A program made the position numbers and the translations under genes. A DNA stretch of 64,000 nt, taken from positions 248,001-312,000 of the forward strand of contig RCAB01000013.1 in the NCBI GenBank assembly GCA_003640385.1, given 5' to 3'. This document shows, piece after piece, positions 49,538-63,460 of this stretch (its first letter is position 1; each line of letters opens with the position of its first letter). The stretch is from Setaria digitata. Lineage: Eukaryota; Nematoda; Chromadorea; Rhabditida; Setariidae. The notes under the pieces are model-generated. The model searched no databases and was not told where the DNA came from. It saw only the letters and a program-made list of their open reading frames with translations.

Positions 49538-49558
49538 ATGAAGGCTTACAAGCACTGA
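49538..49558 (+). promoter_or_regulatory. Possible six-codon upstream ORF before the teneurin ATG
   Basis: An ATG directly follows the TTTCTCAG acceptor and reads ATG AAG GCT TAC AAG CAC TGA. It ends two bases before the ATG (49561) of the long frame. It matters only if 49538 is a trans-splice site rather than an internal exon start, in which case the same bases are read in another frame. Confidence 0.3.
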
Positions 49559-52500
49559 AAATGATAGGTGGAGAAGAGAGATGTGGAACTTTTATTCGGG
49601 CAGTCAGCATCGAACAACGATCGGAATCAAAACGAGAGCTTTTCTATCCGTTGCCAACCGCTTATTCAACCACTATCTGCCAGAGGGCGAATCACTATTT
49701 GGTTTCTAAAAGTCCGCAGCTTTCTGTTGGTAAGCATCTGAAAGGAAATTTCACATCCGATCAAAACGTTTTTTAATCTAACTCTACATATGCTATATCT
49801 TCTCCCTTTGTTTGCAATACCGCATCGTTTACGACAAGCATCAATCTTTTCCGTGAAAAAAGTACAAGGACGTGGAAGGGAAAAAGCTAGCAAGGCTTCT
49901 GCTGTTATGTTGGAAATCACGCGAATGAGGGAGGGTATTTTCAGTAAGAAATCAGGTATAATTATAATAATTAAATACCTGGACCGAACGTAACTTCACC
50001 ACGGAATCATTCGGTCTTCTTAGGTCCTTTTTTAATACTTTAGTGAAAGATTCCAACTCCATTCCAATGCGACCAAATTGCAAACTTTAAGGTATTTCAT
50101 GTTGCTTCGGCTAGAAATATTAGACGGATCTGAATGCCTTGGATGATCCACTGAAGTCTATTGCACCATCAGATGTGTAGTAAAGTTGTAGTTCCAGCAT
50201 TTCAGTTGTTCTCTAAGTCGTACTTTATAAATGAAAAAATATTTTGAAAACGTCCATGAAACAGTTTTAGCACGTATTTCAACTTGCTTTTAAAATTTCT
50301 ACAAATTCATGCAAATATTTGTGGAGCTCCCCAAATATCCTGCATTGTACAGCCGGAAGTAGTTCTTTCTCATGAAGTTATTCAGATTAAACAAGCTGAC
50401 TGTTTCGTAATGAGAAATCACTGAGACGCCCGCTGTTCGGTGCATACATCAGTAGCAGTAAAATGGCACATACTGCCACTGAAAACCAACAGAATTCAAC
50501 AAAAAGCGAAACAGAGGAAGAACGATTTCCTCCGATGGATAGCTTTCTTATGTGAGCACTATGCAATGAATTCAATTTTTTTCCTCCCATTCTTTTCACT
50601 TCCGTTTAAATCTTTTATTTTCCGGTGAGAAGGAAGAAAATTTTGAAAATGAACAAGTTTAATTTACAATTTCCACTTAATCATTTCAGAGTTAGATGAA
50701 ATTTTAATTGACCAATTTATACTTTGTGTAAGGAAAAATACTGACAAAATATGATACATTTCGGAATTAATAATATCGAGGATGGGAAGGGAATTGAAAT
50801 ATTCAAGAATCACAGGATGTTCAGTGGAAATTTTGTTTAACATATTTTATTTTTTATTCCTGGATACCAATACTCAGAAATTCACTAGAGGAGTAAAGCA
50901 TACTTGTGAATGAGTAATTAAAAAGAGTAAAAGAATTGTTAAACAAGTAGAGGTAATGAATTTATGACTTTATCAGTAGACTAGTGTCCTGCTGCAGGCT
51001 TTGATCGTTAACCAGCTGACGGACATTTTTAATTCGGATGTGATGTGTGTGTATCAGTGAAAAGCAAGTTTAAAATTAAATTTACAGAAAGATTTCAGAG
51101 GGAAATGAATTGAACCTTCTCGTGGAAACATTTAGCGTTTTTTCGACGTTTCGTTCGGTTCTTTGCAGCGACCTTTCTTTGTGATATGTGTGATTGGATG
51201 GAACAACCACTTTTAATGCAAAGCAATACCTTAATGGGCGAATGAACCAACCAGCACCCCCAGAAGGCCAGTTCAGGTCTTCTCTCCGATTCAGCATATA
51301 ATAAAACTTTCACGATCTGTTTTTTGCACCTCAATTTGTTTAGGGATGGTTAAATTACCGCACTAAACTCTCCACATTGGTTAAATTTCTGAAAAGAAAA
51401 AGTGTCATTAGACAGCTCAAAATTGTTTCTTTCCATGGTTCGAACTAATCATCACAACTGGCACTCTCACACTTTCGACTCACCTGAGAAAAACTGGACA
51501 GAACAAACGAAGTTCATTACTCTCTCCTCGGAAAATATCCATCGGGATTTGTTTGGTTAAGGAACAAAATTCCATGAGCTATGCCTTCAAATATTTCGAA
51601 AGCTTGCGTCATGAGGGAGGTTGATAAGTTTTTATAATTTCACAGTGGAAGGTTTTGTAACGAAACTTGTTACGTAGATTTCTTCTTCAGCAGATATTTC
51701 ATCTGTTTTAAGAATTCTGGTGTCTAATTCTGATTTTGTCCCTAAGCTAGTCAGTGATCGAATTAAAAGCACTGATCCAAAATTTTTGCAATCTCACTAT
51801 CACTATGAACGAAAAAGAAAATACTCATTCTCTTCATTCTTTTTTACTCTCCGGAAAAGTTTAAACAAATCAGGCCTTTGATCAAGCGACCTTATTTTAT
51901 GAAAGTTCGCAAGTTTTCCGTCAAAAGTTCTCGAATGTTGTTGTTCCTATGAGCTGTTTTTGAGCGTGAAAGAAAATACCATATGTGTTGGCTGGGCTGA
52001 AGTGAACTCCATCTGTTGGAGTTGGAGGAGATGGAGCTACAAATCGATTGATTCTACTCTTCGGTCTCAGAAACGGCTAACAAGTACTGATACTTCACAT
52101 TCCTGAAGGACCACTTTGCCTTTGCATCATATCCGCTCTCTTTTGTTTCATATTTCCTGGAAGAGCTAAACAAATAAACTGGAAATCCACCAGACCCAGT
52201 AGCACATCTCACATTTCGTTACTCAACAAAAAGTACCACTCCATTTTGCTGATTATTTGCAAGATGCATGGTCGAAATACCGCTAAAATTTAATTCAGTC
52301 GCTTTTGTAAACTTAAGTTTAACTCAGCTCCTATTTCAGCTCTCGAACTTGATGAAGACTTACCAAACGATGGAGAGAAGTTGATGCCACCGAATGAGTT
52401 ACAACACAGTGACGAAGAAGCAAGCAGTTCGTCCACATTTTCCATTGCAACAACTACAAATTCAGGGCCATCAATAGGTACCTCCGCTAACGTATCAATC

Positions 52501-55500
52501 GAGTAAGTTGAATTCTACTTCAGGTCCATATTCAGCTCTCTTTCCTTTTTTTTCCAGTAAACTAATCCAGAAAAGATAAGAAACCATTTTAATAGGATAT
52601 ATCGTGTCATTGTCAGGCTATTTTTCAGTTGATTATCTGTGTCTCTATGAAGGAGGGACCAGGTATGAATAAAGGTCAAGGTATCAAATGACTGTGAGAT
52701 AGTGGGAATGTTTACTTTTCCCGACAATCAATCTTCTTGTTATTGATGTTAATTAATGAATAGTATCCAAGAAGAGACCACAGCAGGACTTGCTTGAAAG
52801 AGAAGTCACTGTCGTAGGTTTATATCGCTACCTAGCATTCACGTGAACTCAGTGTTCGTTAAGCGAAGGGCCAAAGGGTGGCAGCATTGTTAGCAACTGT
52901 TTTGCAGGCCAATGAGCAGTGGTGAACCGATCCCTTGCCTGTCAGTCGGTCCCTATTACCAACGTCCTACACCCATCCTTACGGAGGATGTCGTGGTCGG
53001 CGGTAAGCTAATTATTTCGCTTTTTAATTAAAGGGATTAGCTAATGACAGAAATCTCTAACGATAACTGATATGGAGAAAGCCGATAGCAGCAAATTACG
53101 TGTGACTAACCAGTGAACTTCTGAAACAGTTGTTCCGTGTCATTTTATCACCCCAGAGTTGAAAAGTACCTGATAATTGGCAGTATAAATTCGTTGTTTA
53201 AAATCATTTCAATTAAATAACTCAAGAACTGTTTTGATAAAGTCGGTATTAGTTAAAGGATAAACAAAAGATCAGAGGAAGATTCCAGATCAGTTATCGA
53301 CAGATGATTTGGGATTGTTGCACGTACTGCAACTTTAAAATTTCATACGATTGCTTCAAAACTTGATTGTGTCGTAGCGGAGTCCACTGGAACGATTTGT
53401 CCTTAAGCAGCTACATCATCCATTTTAAATGATCGTTTCGTGGAAAATCACACCACACCATTGTTTGCTAGTAGAAAAGACAAGAAATCCTTTGATGGCT
53501 TAATTTTTATGAGCCTGTAATTTGAGGTCACATAACCGACTGCTGTAAGGTGTTGTCAGTGTGGGAGGATATCGTTTATTATAACCCAGTAATTTAGAAT
53601 CAGCTTCCGCTTCGTTGCATTCTCACTGATCAACACCTCCACCTTGCCATCCTTAACTTCTCCGTTCATCAACCCCATTCTCTGTCTGATGAATGCAAGC
53701 TCAGTGACACATGTTTCATTTCTCATATTTCACCATTATGGATTGGATTACTGTACCAATTGCTTCGCAATCGATTGCTCATGTTTTGAACTTCAAATTC
53801 AAAGTACTATGTAGTGGTTGAGGCACCTGTGCTTCAAGTTGGAACTGTCGGTGATTACCGGTAGTGAGCGGTAAAAACTGTCATGTACTGGACAGCAGTG
53901 ACGTTTCTGGAATCCATTTTATCTCTCTAAACATGTACAGTGAAAGGCTGAACTTCAGCCAGCAACTGCATCCCTCCACGCAGCAATGAATGGAGAACAA
54001 TATTTGATATAATTTAGTTATTCGCTATTTTTCCCATTCTATTACAAATAATAAGAAATTTTAGTCTTTGCTGGATGACTTCATGACCGGTCATCTAAGC
54101 TGATGCTAAGAGTCTATTAGTTATAATTTCTCTGGAACCTGATGGCTATTTTGAGGAATTAATACGAAACGATTGATGGGATTAGTTCCTAGTGCTATTG
54201 AGACCATCCAGCAAGCACATATTCCAGCCAAGCTGTTCATCAAACTTCTTGCTAACTGTTTATTTCTCATCTAACTGACTCCTTTTCCACTCTGCTCTAG
54301 TTCTCAAAATAATTCGATTAGGCTCTCCTGTCCATTCCTAAATGAACTGGCAAGGAATTATTCATTCACTCAAATTTCATTCCTAGAGACGCCTAATGAA
54401 CTTATTAAATAAATAATTCATATTTCAGTGGAGAATGCATTACTAGCCAAGTTAATTTCTAGTCTTCACTAACAAATCCTTTTTTAGAAGGCAGCTCTTG
54501 GAGAGTACTTTTCTTAATCTGTTCATAGAATAATTCGTCTGAATTTAAGAGCCTTTGAGTTTGCAAATCACTTGAAGAGACGGAATTATAAGTAGTTCCG
54601 GAACTTACAGAATATAAGTGTCTTTGATATAGAAGGAAATTCGTAACTTCCAGGCTTAATTCGTGTGTCTTTAGTCTGACCTTTGTCCGCCTTAATGCTG
54701 CTGTATTATTATCGACAATCTACTTGCGTAATTTGTCTTCTGCACTTAGTTCGTTGATCTCCAAGTGATCAGGTAAACTGTGGAGTGATTATGGCTGATA
54801 CCGTTATCAGTGCATCAGGTCAGGTCAGCAGATGATTTTCGAAAAAGCAAGGAAGCAAAGAGAACTGCAGAAGTAAGGTGGGTAGCACTGGAAGAGAGGT
54901 CCCGCCCAGAGTGCTCAAATTTAAAGGATGGCGTGGTGGTTCACAGACTGCAGCTTAACGGATAGCTGTTACGGTTCGATTCCGAGCTGTGTGCGAAAGG
55001 ACCTTTGTTTTAGTAATGCAAAAGGAAGAGCGATCACCTAGCAGTGTAAGTATCATCGGTATGTGATTTCTTTGTCTTCACTGATTCCGTTTAAACGTTC
55101 TGTTCCGTAAAGATGAACTTTGAGAGGAACTCTCGTGTCGCTTCACTTGATAACCTATCACTTCTTGGCTGCTCCTCTCTCTGTCCCTTTGTTCTTCCAC
55201 TTCTCTCCTCAAGCCATCTGACCTCTCTGATCGTGCGATCATTAAACTAAGCTTAGCTGTTGCACTAAATCTCTTTATTGCATTCTAAAAACCACGATTA
55301 CTTTTGTATCATGTTGTACTTGGCTTCGTTTTTCCGGATTGATTGTTCCTCGAAATGTGAAAGAATTCCTTGTTATGGGAGGTCGAGATCATTCTTAAGC
55401 TTCTCTAAGGTAAAGTTTTCTGCTTCCACTATTTCGGAATATTCCTTCTTCTCATTTTACCTTTACCTCCACTCTGCATCTCTCTTAACGTCTACCTCAT

Positions 55501-58500
55501 ACTTCTTGTCATGTGGAAAGTAAGATAATAACAAGTTCAGACATTCTTAAGTCTTTGTTCAAGCTTCTAAAATTATATAAAATATTACTAGGGTTGTTAG
55601 TATTGATAAAGGAAGATGAAAAATGAGAAAATGTCAGATTGGTTTCATAGCCTTCGCATTTTTATTGCCTTTGCCTGCAAACATCTGAACATATTCACAA
55701 TGTGTGCCTTAAACTGCACTTTTTTTTTTCAAAAATTTTCATTTATTTTATATTCAAATGAAAGTGTTCATTGTCCCATTTTTCTTTTATTGATGCATAA
55801 TTCTTTCTTCATCGATTTGAAACCTTAAAAAAGAGCCGCATTATTTTAGTTTCTGGGAGATATCTTGCTTTCATTTTTAATTTACATTTAAGAAACTGAA
55901 CGTAACAATTCTGCTTGTGAATGAAAGTCATTTCCAACCAGCTGCTCAGATCTGCATTATTTGTAGTAAAGATTTGATATTGCTTTAAATCTAGCATTGA
56001 AATATATTTTGTTACTGTTTTTTTTTCGCATTTAGAGGATTGAAAAACTTTCAGTTATAGTTGTTTGAGTGCCATTATTTTCTGAAAACTAGGCTAGATT
56101 TTTTAATTTTAGATTGTTTATCCTATCTGTTTATATTAATGCTTTAGACTTTCTCCGTTTTGACTAATTTGTTCCATAGAAATGAATTTGGTATGCATTG
56201 TGGCATTTCATAGCCATCCTTTCATTTAAGCAATTTATTAAAATATTAGCATTCCATTAACGGTCGTTCAAAATTCCTCTGTCTCTATCATATTCTCATT
56301 CCCATTTTTATTTGTTAAGTTCTGAATTAAGTCAAAGATCCACCATTTCAACTGATGGCATTTCTTTATCACGTTCACTTTTATTACATTCAGTTATCGG
56401 TTATAAATTTAAAGATATAGTTGACAAGATATATTGGATCAGGTGATCCTAATTATATTAATTATATTTGCATCAAAAAAAGGTGAATATAATGGCACTA
56501 TTAGAATTCTCAGAAAAGCTGGAAATTCCCATGCTATTATTATGATTGCAAATCACTATTTCAAAAATATGAAATTTTCAAGGAGGATCATTGTTCATGT
56601 CCTCTACTTTAGGTAGAAATTTGTACTGTCATTTCATTTTGCAAAGATAATCCATTTTGAAGGACACCGCATAAGTAAGAATATATAATAACTTATTGTC
56701 CTGTACAGTTCTATACCGGTCATTAACTCTGTTTTCCGGAATGAGCAGATTTGCTTGAGGATTGGATAATGTCCTTGAAGTTGGAATCAAGTGCGCTGGT
56801 TGTTCATTAACTTTATATTATCATAGGCTTCTTAAATATTCCATCTCCAAACTGTCCACCGCCTTCATCATCCACCGAAATGAGAGGTCCGCCACCACAG
56901 CGCAATCCACCGGTTCCGCCGTTAACGCAGGATCAAGCTACTACAGCATATATTGCAGACGACTCACAGTATGATGAACCGGGGGTGCCGTCAGAAGTGA
57001 AGGAATGTTACGAAGGTTAGTCTTTTCAAAGCTGTCTTACCTCATTGCAACTCTTTCTTATCATTTATTTTGCAGTTCCCTTTTTCAGATTTCTTGGTTG
57101 GAAACCCCAAATTGTTCTCACTTATCCGAAATTCTAAACCCTTTTAACTTCACTTCTTATTTTATTTATGAACTCAATTCGTCTGCACTATTATTCGGAA
57201 TGAAATTACGAATCCTGATGTTTAAATTCAAGTTAGTAATTAACTAGTGAAAAATTGAAGCAAAAAAGCCTGATAGGTTCTTTAATTGAGAATATATCGC
57301 ATTTTTCAGGATCAGTTTCATCTAGACAACGTTTCAAATTGCTCAATAATAACTATGAAATTTCAACATCACAGCAGGTATGATTATTATATTAACTGTT
57401 CTTCCTAATGCCTAAACGAATCAGAAACTTCGCTGAAATTGATCTTTCAAGACAAGGTGGAAGTTTTTCGGAGAATAAGTTTACTGCCATATGTAGTAGT
57501 TATTAGTTTACATGATATAAGATTGTTAAAATCTAGCTCTGGAAAAAGGAAATTTTTAATTTTAAACTAAATAATTTGATATTTTGTATAGGTTCATAAC
57601 CACATATTGCAGATACGTACGTTTGCTCCCATTCGTAATGTACGTTTAGGACAAAAGCAACAACCAGAACCTGTTTCACCGTGGGGTGACGAAAGTAGGC
57701 AAATGTTACTGCAAAATCCGGAAACTGGCAGCTACTATATTCCAACTAGTTCAGGCAAACTTTTCTTCTTGAATATTTTTCTTGTTGTTCGATCAGAGGC
57801 ACCTCAGTATGTTGTGCAAGGGATCTGAGATAGAAAAGAATAGGTATGAGTAAAAAATCGAAAGAAAATGTATCATTGAAACCGAAATAATTCCTGGTAT
57901 CGAATAGATTAATACTAAATTAAATAATCTTTTCTACGCAGAAGAGAATTCAAGGTAAAAGCAAAAATGGATTAGTCTCTCGTGATCTGGAAGAGGTTAA
58001 ATTTGTTTTTTGGCTTAACTCCTCCACAGGAATCACAAACATAATATTGGTTTGTAGAGAGCAGGAGAAGAAAAATGGCTGGATATGCTTTTACAAGGAG
58101 CTTAGTGCGGAAGGGATAGATTTCCCTCTCCTTCATACTTCGGGTGCTTCCAATGATTCGCTGTAGAGTTACATCTCACAGTTAAGGTGAATAACCAGTA
58201 GTAGTTGAGGGAGTGAAATAATGTCACATCTAATCGGTTTTTTGTGAACAGAATCCATATAAGAATCTATATCTAAGTCCTCTCGCCACATTATTTCTGA
58301 GTGGAGATATTGTATTTCCTCTCTTGTTCTTATTCCAAAGCTGCAGGATATTCCATTATACACTCCTACATTTGAAATTATCACGGTTTGAAAATTCCCA
58401 TTCATTTTGAATTAGTTGAAGCATTTCTTAAAATTGTTGCAGTGAGAGGAGACGTTTTATTTGTGCAATAGTAATGGACTGAATGGTTCTGTAATAAAGG

Positions 58501-61500
58501 AATAAAATGGGAGAGGACGAGAAAAGCGGCATGCTAAAAAGAAAATGTTAACCTTTGGAATGTGAAAATTGATATTATTATCCCCTAAGTTTTATTGCTA
58601 TATCTGGTGAGACGCAGTTAAGGAGAAGCAAGAGGTCAAGATGAGGAAGCATTGGTCATTCATTCGTCCACTAATTGTTTTTCATTGACAAATTCATCTC
58701 CTTCTTTCAACACAAAAGCGCTATCTTCACACTTTCTTTGCTATTAAAAGCATTTGAATAAAAATAAGCAATCCGATCTTTATGTGAATCTTTTAAATTA
58801 CGAAAAGTATATTTTATCAATTTATTAAGTCCTCAGAAAACAAAATGATTCAAGAAACTTCACCAATGCATTATTAATAGTTCAATTTTTTGAAAGGGAA
58901 ATTTCAAAGGTGCATGTTGATCGAACCTACCTTTCCTATTAAATTTATTATTATATTATTTGTGAAATGAAGTAGATCCGTAGATTATTTTTCAGGACAT
59001 ACAACAGCATCGTCTTTATCACCACACAACCGTCTTTATGAAAAGTAAGTATTAACATATGCTAGAAATGATTACACATGAATCAGTGCGATTCTTTAAG
59101 AATAAAAACTTTTCACCAGATAATGTGACCAGACCAGTGATATAGTTTGGTCGTTGACTGATGAGCAGTTTTTAGGAGTTTTAACTGAAGATTAGTTAGA
59201 TCGATCGTTATGAGAAAAAATGCATCATGCTGGGCGAAAGCTTATTCGCAGCTGAAAAGAATGTAATTATGTCAAGTTAGCAAGATTGAAATAAGATTAG
59301 CAGTTTTTAGTTAGATTATAGCATATTTTAATGTCTAACAAAAACGTGGAGAAAAGTGGGTATCTGAAGAAACGAGCAATAATTGAAGTGAGTTTAATTT
59401 TCAAGCTCGGACTACTGAAATCGTTGTCCCCAGTTCTTTAAAATCGTGAAAAGATGCAGTCTTTCACTCTTTTATTTAGAAATATCAATTTCCCGGATTA
59501 GGTTATCGTCGGCTGTAGAAATGCTGAAGGATGTTTGCTGTGCAGCAAAATCAGTAGCTGAGGAGTAGAGATTTCAGGTATACCATAAATCAGATATAAG
59601 CATATCTCTGTGTGTAAATAAGCATAAAGAATCTGAAAACTTGCGATTTCTTAATTTATTACTGCGATAATGAGTTCTGCTTGCAATCAAGAAAAAGTCC
59701 TTTTGTGAATCTTAAGGCTTCCCATTATTTTGATATGTCAGTAACTTTGCGAAAGTATCAATCCTTAAATGCCATTTATGAATGTATATATTTTTGTATA
59801 CGTATCATAAATATATGTTGTATGTTGTATACATATGTGCCGATGGAGAATGTTTTGAAATCAAATTTGAATATTCAATACGACTCGTTACTTAGTATTT
59901 GCTGATGAGAATATTTAAGTTTTGAATTATTCTATGTGAGCAATAGTCAAGTGGACATCCTGGCCAAGAGTACTTACAACTCTGTTTAATTACATGATTG
60001 TTATTGCTTTCCATTATTGTTATTCGGTCCAGTGGCACCGCACAATGGGCCCAATAGCTTTAGGTGCTGCTGACCGCCTCTTCAATTAAACCAAATCTAA
60101 TTAGTGTCGCTAACCCTGCCATAGCTTTTCCACGCATCAGTCCATTTTCATTTTCAATGATTTTATTAGCTGTTGGGCAGTTAAGGTTGCATTTTGCTGG
60201 AAGTTGAGTTTGAATCTTTACCGTATTTACAGAATTATATTTGTTTTTTGTTTTTTTTAGTTTGCAATCATTGTTCTTAAGTAACTTATATTCTTTTTGC
60301 TAATCTGATTTCATTATAACGCTCATTTTTGTAATATGATTTAGAAAGAAAATTACAATCATAGAATATTCGAGCGGTTACCTTAAATTACGAGTCATCG
60401 TAAGATATTATTCAAAGTGGATTACGTTTAAATTTTCTGTTTGTTTTTGGTGTGAATTTGGAGATTTTACTGATTTTCTAGTTTCTCTTCAATTTAGTAT
60501 TTGATCTACTTGTTTCTTGAAGAAATATTATCTTCCTTTGAAATATTAAGGAGAATAGACATCGAAACTTAGTAATGGAAGCTACTGTTTATGCCCATTA
60601 TATTTCATTCTAATCATTGTGGAATCAATTTTTTTCAAACATGTTGCTGCGAACATAAAAAGGTTTATTACCAAATCTTTCAGTTAGTTAATTTTTTCGC
60701 ATTCAAGTTATTATATTTACTTTGGCTTTGCAGAACCAATTTTTCGACGTCACAAAATGTGCCGCTGGGATCGAATCCACGGGAATCCCACTGTGGATCA
60801 AATCTTCCCAAGCATCGAAATATCAGTGGCGATTTAGGTCTAAAAAGGATATCTCATAATAAATACCATTCAGCGATGGACAAGAAACGGTTAAAACCGT
60901 TCTGTAATTGGAGGACTCTTGCTATATTACTTCTTCTTTCCCTTGCCTTCACTTGTTTCACTATACTTTTGTGTAAGTTATAAAAATGGTTCAGTTTTGG
61001 GCTTAATCAGTTATTACTTCTAATTTTTCTAACTGCTGATAACTATTTTGAGGACCATTTGTATTGTGAGTGCTTGAAAGTAATTTGCTTTTTTTTTGAA
61101 GAATAAATTCAGTTGCAGACACATGTAGGTTTTCATTTTATTGCTGCCAAACTTTTCTGTTACTTGACTTAGTGTTACTGCTTTGCTAAAACTTTATTTC
61201 ATTTTCCAGTCCGGTTCTTAAATTTCCCTGAACTTAGTCAAGTAATTTTTCTCTTTTTGTAGTTAAATTAATTTTGAAAGTCAAACAATGAGGAAGTGGG
61301 TTCGATCATATATGCTGATTTTTATTATTTTATCTCAGTTGTAGTTTAATCGATAATTAAGCTTTTCCAAATTTTCTTTTTTAAAAAATAATGCTATGTG
61401 CATCTTTAAGTCATTTTTGATTTTCTTATTGCAGTACTATTAGGAAGTGATAACTCTCGATATGTATGTGAGCACTCAACAAGATCAGTATATTCATCAG

Positions 61501-63460
61501 CTTCGGCAGGCCTGTTGTATTCAGATGCAAGACGTGATGTACATATTGAAGCAACTGTTTTAAAACCTTTACCAGAAAGTTTCAAATTAGGAGAACAAAT
61601 TGAGGCCGATTTACCTCCGGGAATTATTGTTTATTCGTATGTTTCCTCTCATTGATTACTTTTTTTTTTTTTTTTTTTTTAAATCCTGGTGCTTAGCATC
61701 ATTCGTAGAACTTACTGTGGCTTAATTTTGAAAATTTGGCCCGGTAACGACCGGTAATATAGCACTGGTTATTTTAAAAAAATTTAAATTTAAAGTAGTT
61801 ATTAAGCACTGAATCCCGACCTAGTTCCACTACTTTTTCGAATAATTTCCTCTCATTTTTAATTTATGTATTAAAGTTCTTTTTAAGCCGCTAATTCTCA
61901 TTTCTCTGTAGGTATTTCTCAGTGCAAAAGAATAGCCGAATAATTTTTAATATATCGGTGGACCCACAAGCACAACTAGTCATTTATGGCAGACGAACAG
62001 CACTGCCGTCACCGGCTACCCATGATTTCATGGACATTGTTCACGCAGATTGGTTAACTGTTTCTGGAAATTTATCAGATATACGACTGAAGCGTTCCAC
62101 ACCGGTTTGCTTTTATACTTGTACACTCACAGGGTTCGTTATCAACGAAATACTACTGTTTTATAAGTTTCAAATCCACACATTCCCGAAATCAGAAAAA
62201 TTGCCTTGTTTGTAAAATTAAGAACTCCTCTAAGCAAAAAAGCATTTCTGTGAAATTTGTATGTGTATTAAGATAGGAAATTATTGAAGCATCCAGTTGC
62301 TAGTCAAACACTATTGACTGGAAACAGTTGTTAACCAAACGCTTTAAACGACTTTTTTTTTTCCATCTATCTGTTTTCTTTGACGTCTGAGATGTTGCTG
62401 TAAGTGATGTCTGTGTCTAAAAGACTAATTAATCATTGCGGCGACTTGATCTGTTATAAGGTTTCGATCATCAAAGAATAATCAAAAACCGAAAAAATGG
62501 CAAGTAATTACTTATTGCAGTTGCTTCGGACAGCTATCCTAACACATTATTTGCTTAGTGGACGATGGCATATCGGATTACTTAATGATATCATACAGGT
62601 ATTTCAATTCATTTATTTTAAAATAAAGTATGAAATTTGCAGTGCTTCTACAGGATTTAGATATGAATGCTTCAAAGGGTTCATATTATAATTTTGGTTC
62701 GTGATATAGATTCAGAAGCTGAAGGAAGTTATTGGCCTTGTAAGATAAATCCTCCCAAATCTAATTGGATTTTCTGACCTCTGTCTACTTTACGTTTTCT
62801 ATCTACTGCCATCTGACGTTTTTACCGATTTTCTTATTTTGCTAAAATCAGATAATATCTCGGCCTAAGGAATTAATTGAAAATCCTTGGTGACTTTTAT
62901 AGTTTTGGTCAAAAGTTTTGGGTCTTTTATAGTGTTTTGTTAATTTCGTAAAGATCAGTGCTAACTAGCTGCGAAGAGCTAAGGCATTAATTGTTGGTGA
63001 CCAATAAAATATACACCAATTTTTACAGATTGTCGGATGCTTGCATGATAAATTAAATGATGATAATTAAGCAGTGAACAAATGTCCATGGTTGATAAAA
63101 TTCAAACTAAAGTGAAAAAGCATAATTCTCACCTGATTGAAAATTAAAAAAGATATATTGATGTTCAGTAGTACACGGATGAACAGGAGTTCATTTTCAT
63201 ATTGGCTAATTATAAATTTTTATTTGATTTTTACCTTTACATCAACTTCATCGTTCCTACTGAGATTAGTGGCTCTGTTTCTCAATAATTACAAACCTTT
63301 TATTAGCCATTCCCAATACGCCTTGTTGCGACAGTGATTGCTGATCAAGCAATTGACGAAAGGACCGATGATTGCCGTTATGACTGTACTGGACATGGGC
63401 AGTGCAAGGATGGCAGATGTTATTGTTTTCCGGGATATACTGGAACTTACTGCGAAGAAA
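49538..63460 (+). CDS. ten-1: Teneurin (TEN-1), intracellular domain to first EGF repeat; 3' incomplete
   Basis: Twelve exons join in frame: 49538-49729, 52340-52502, 52908-53002, 56827-57015, 57310-57377, 57613-57754, 58996-59044, 60734-60972, 61435-61636, 61912-62104, 62521-62598 and 63307-63460. Counting from ATG 49561, residues 1-350 are intracellular, with a proline-rich run (RGPPPQRNPPVPPL). One membrane segment follows (about 353-374, LAILLLLSLAFTCFTILL) in type II orientation after a basic KKRLK. A teneurin-specific extracellular stretch includes LVIYGRRTALPSPATHDF and SGRWHIGLLND. The first EGF repeat starts at Cys552 (C.Y.C.G.G.C...C.C...G..C). The remaining EGF repeats, the NHL/YD-repeat barrel and the toxin-like C-terminus lie beyond the window. 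TEN-1 acts in epidermal, gonadal and neuronal basement-membrane attachment. The true 5' end is unsure: exon 1 is also open upstream in phase 1. The last donor (63461) is approximate. Confidence 0.9.
53003..56826 (+). other. Large teneurin intron
   Basis: A 3.8-kb intron between phase-1 splice sites GGCG/gtaagc and atcatag/GC. No coding exon is recognised inside it. It contains a tRNA-like element at 54922-54993. Such a large intron in the intracellular part could hold an internal promoter for a short isoform. Confidence 0.5.
54922..54993 (+). other. tRNA-like remnant or tRNA-derived element
   Basis: A perfect B-box, GGTTCGATTCC (54973-54983), follows an A-box-like TGGCGTGGTGG (54929-54939) at the usual distance. 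Between them is a perfect 5-bp stem, CAGCT/AGCTG (54951-54955 with 54964-54968), with an 8-base loop where an anticodon arm would sit. The T-stem has one mismatch and no 7-bp acceptor stem can be formed, so this is not a functional tRNA gene. It may be a tRNA pseudogene or the head of a SINE. Confidence 0.35.
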
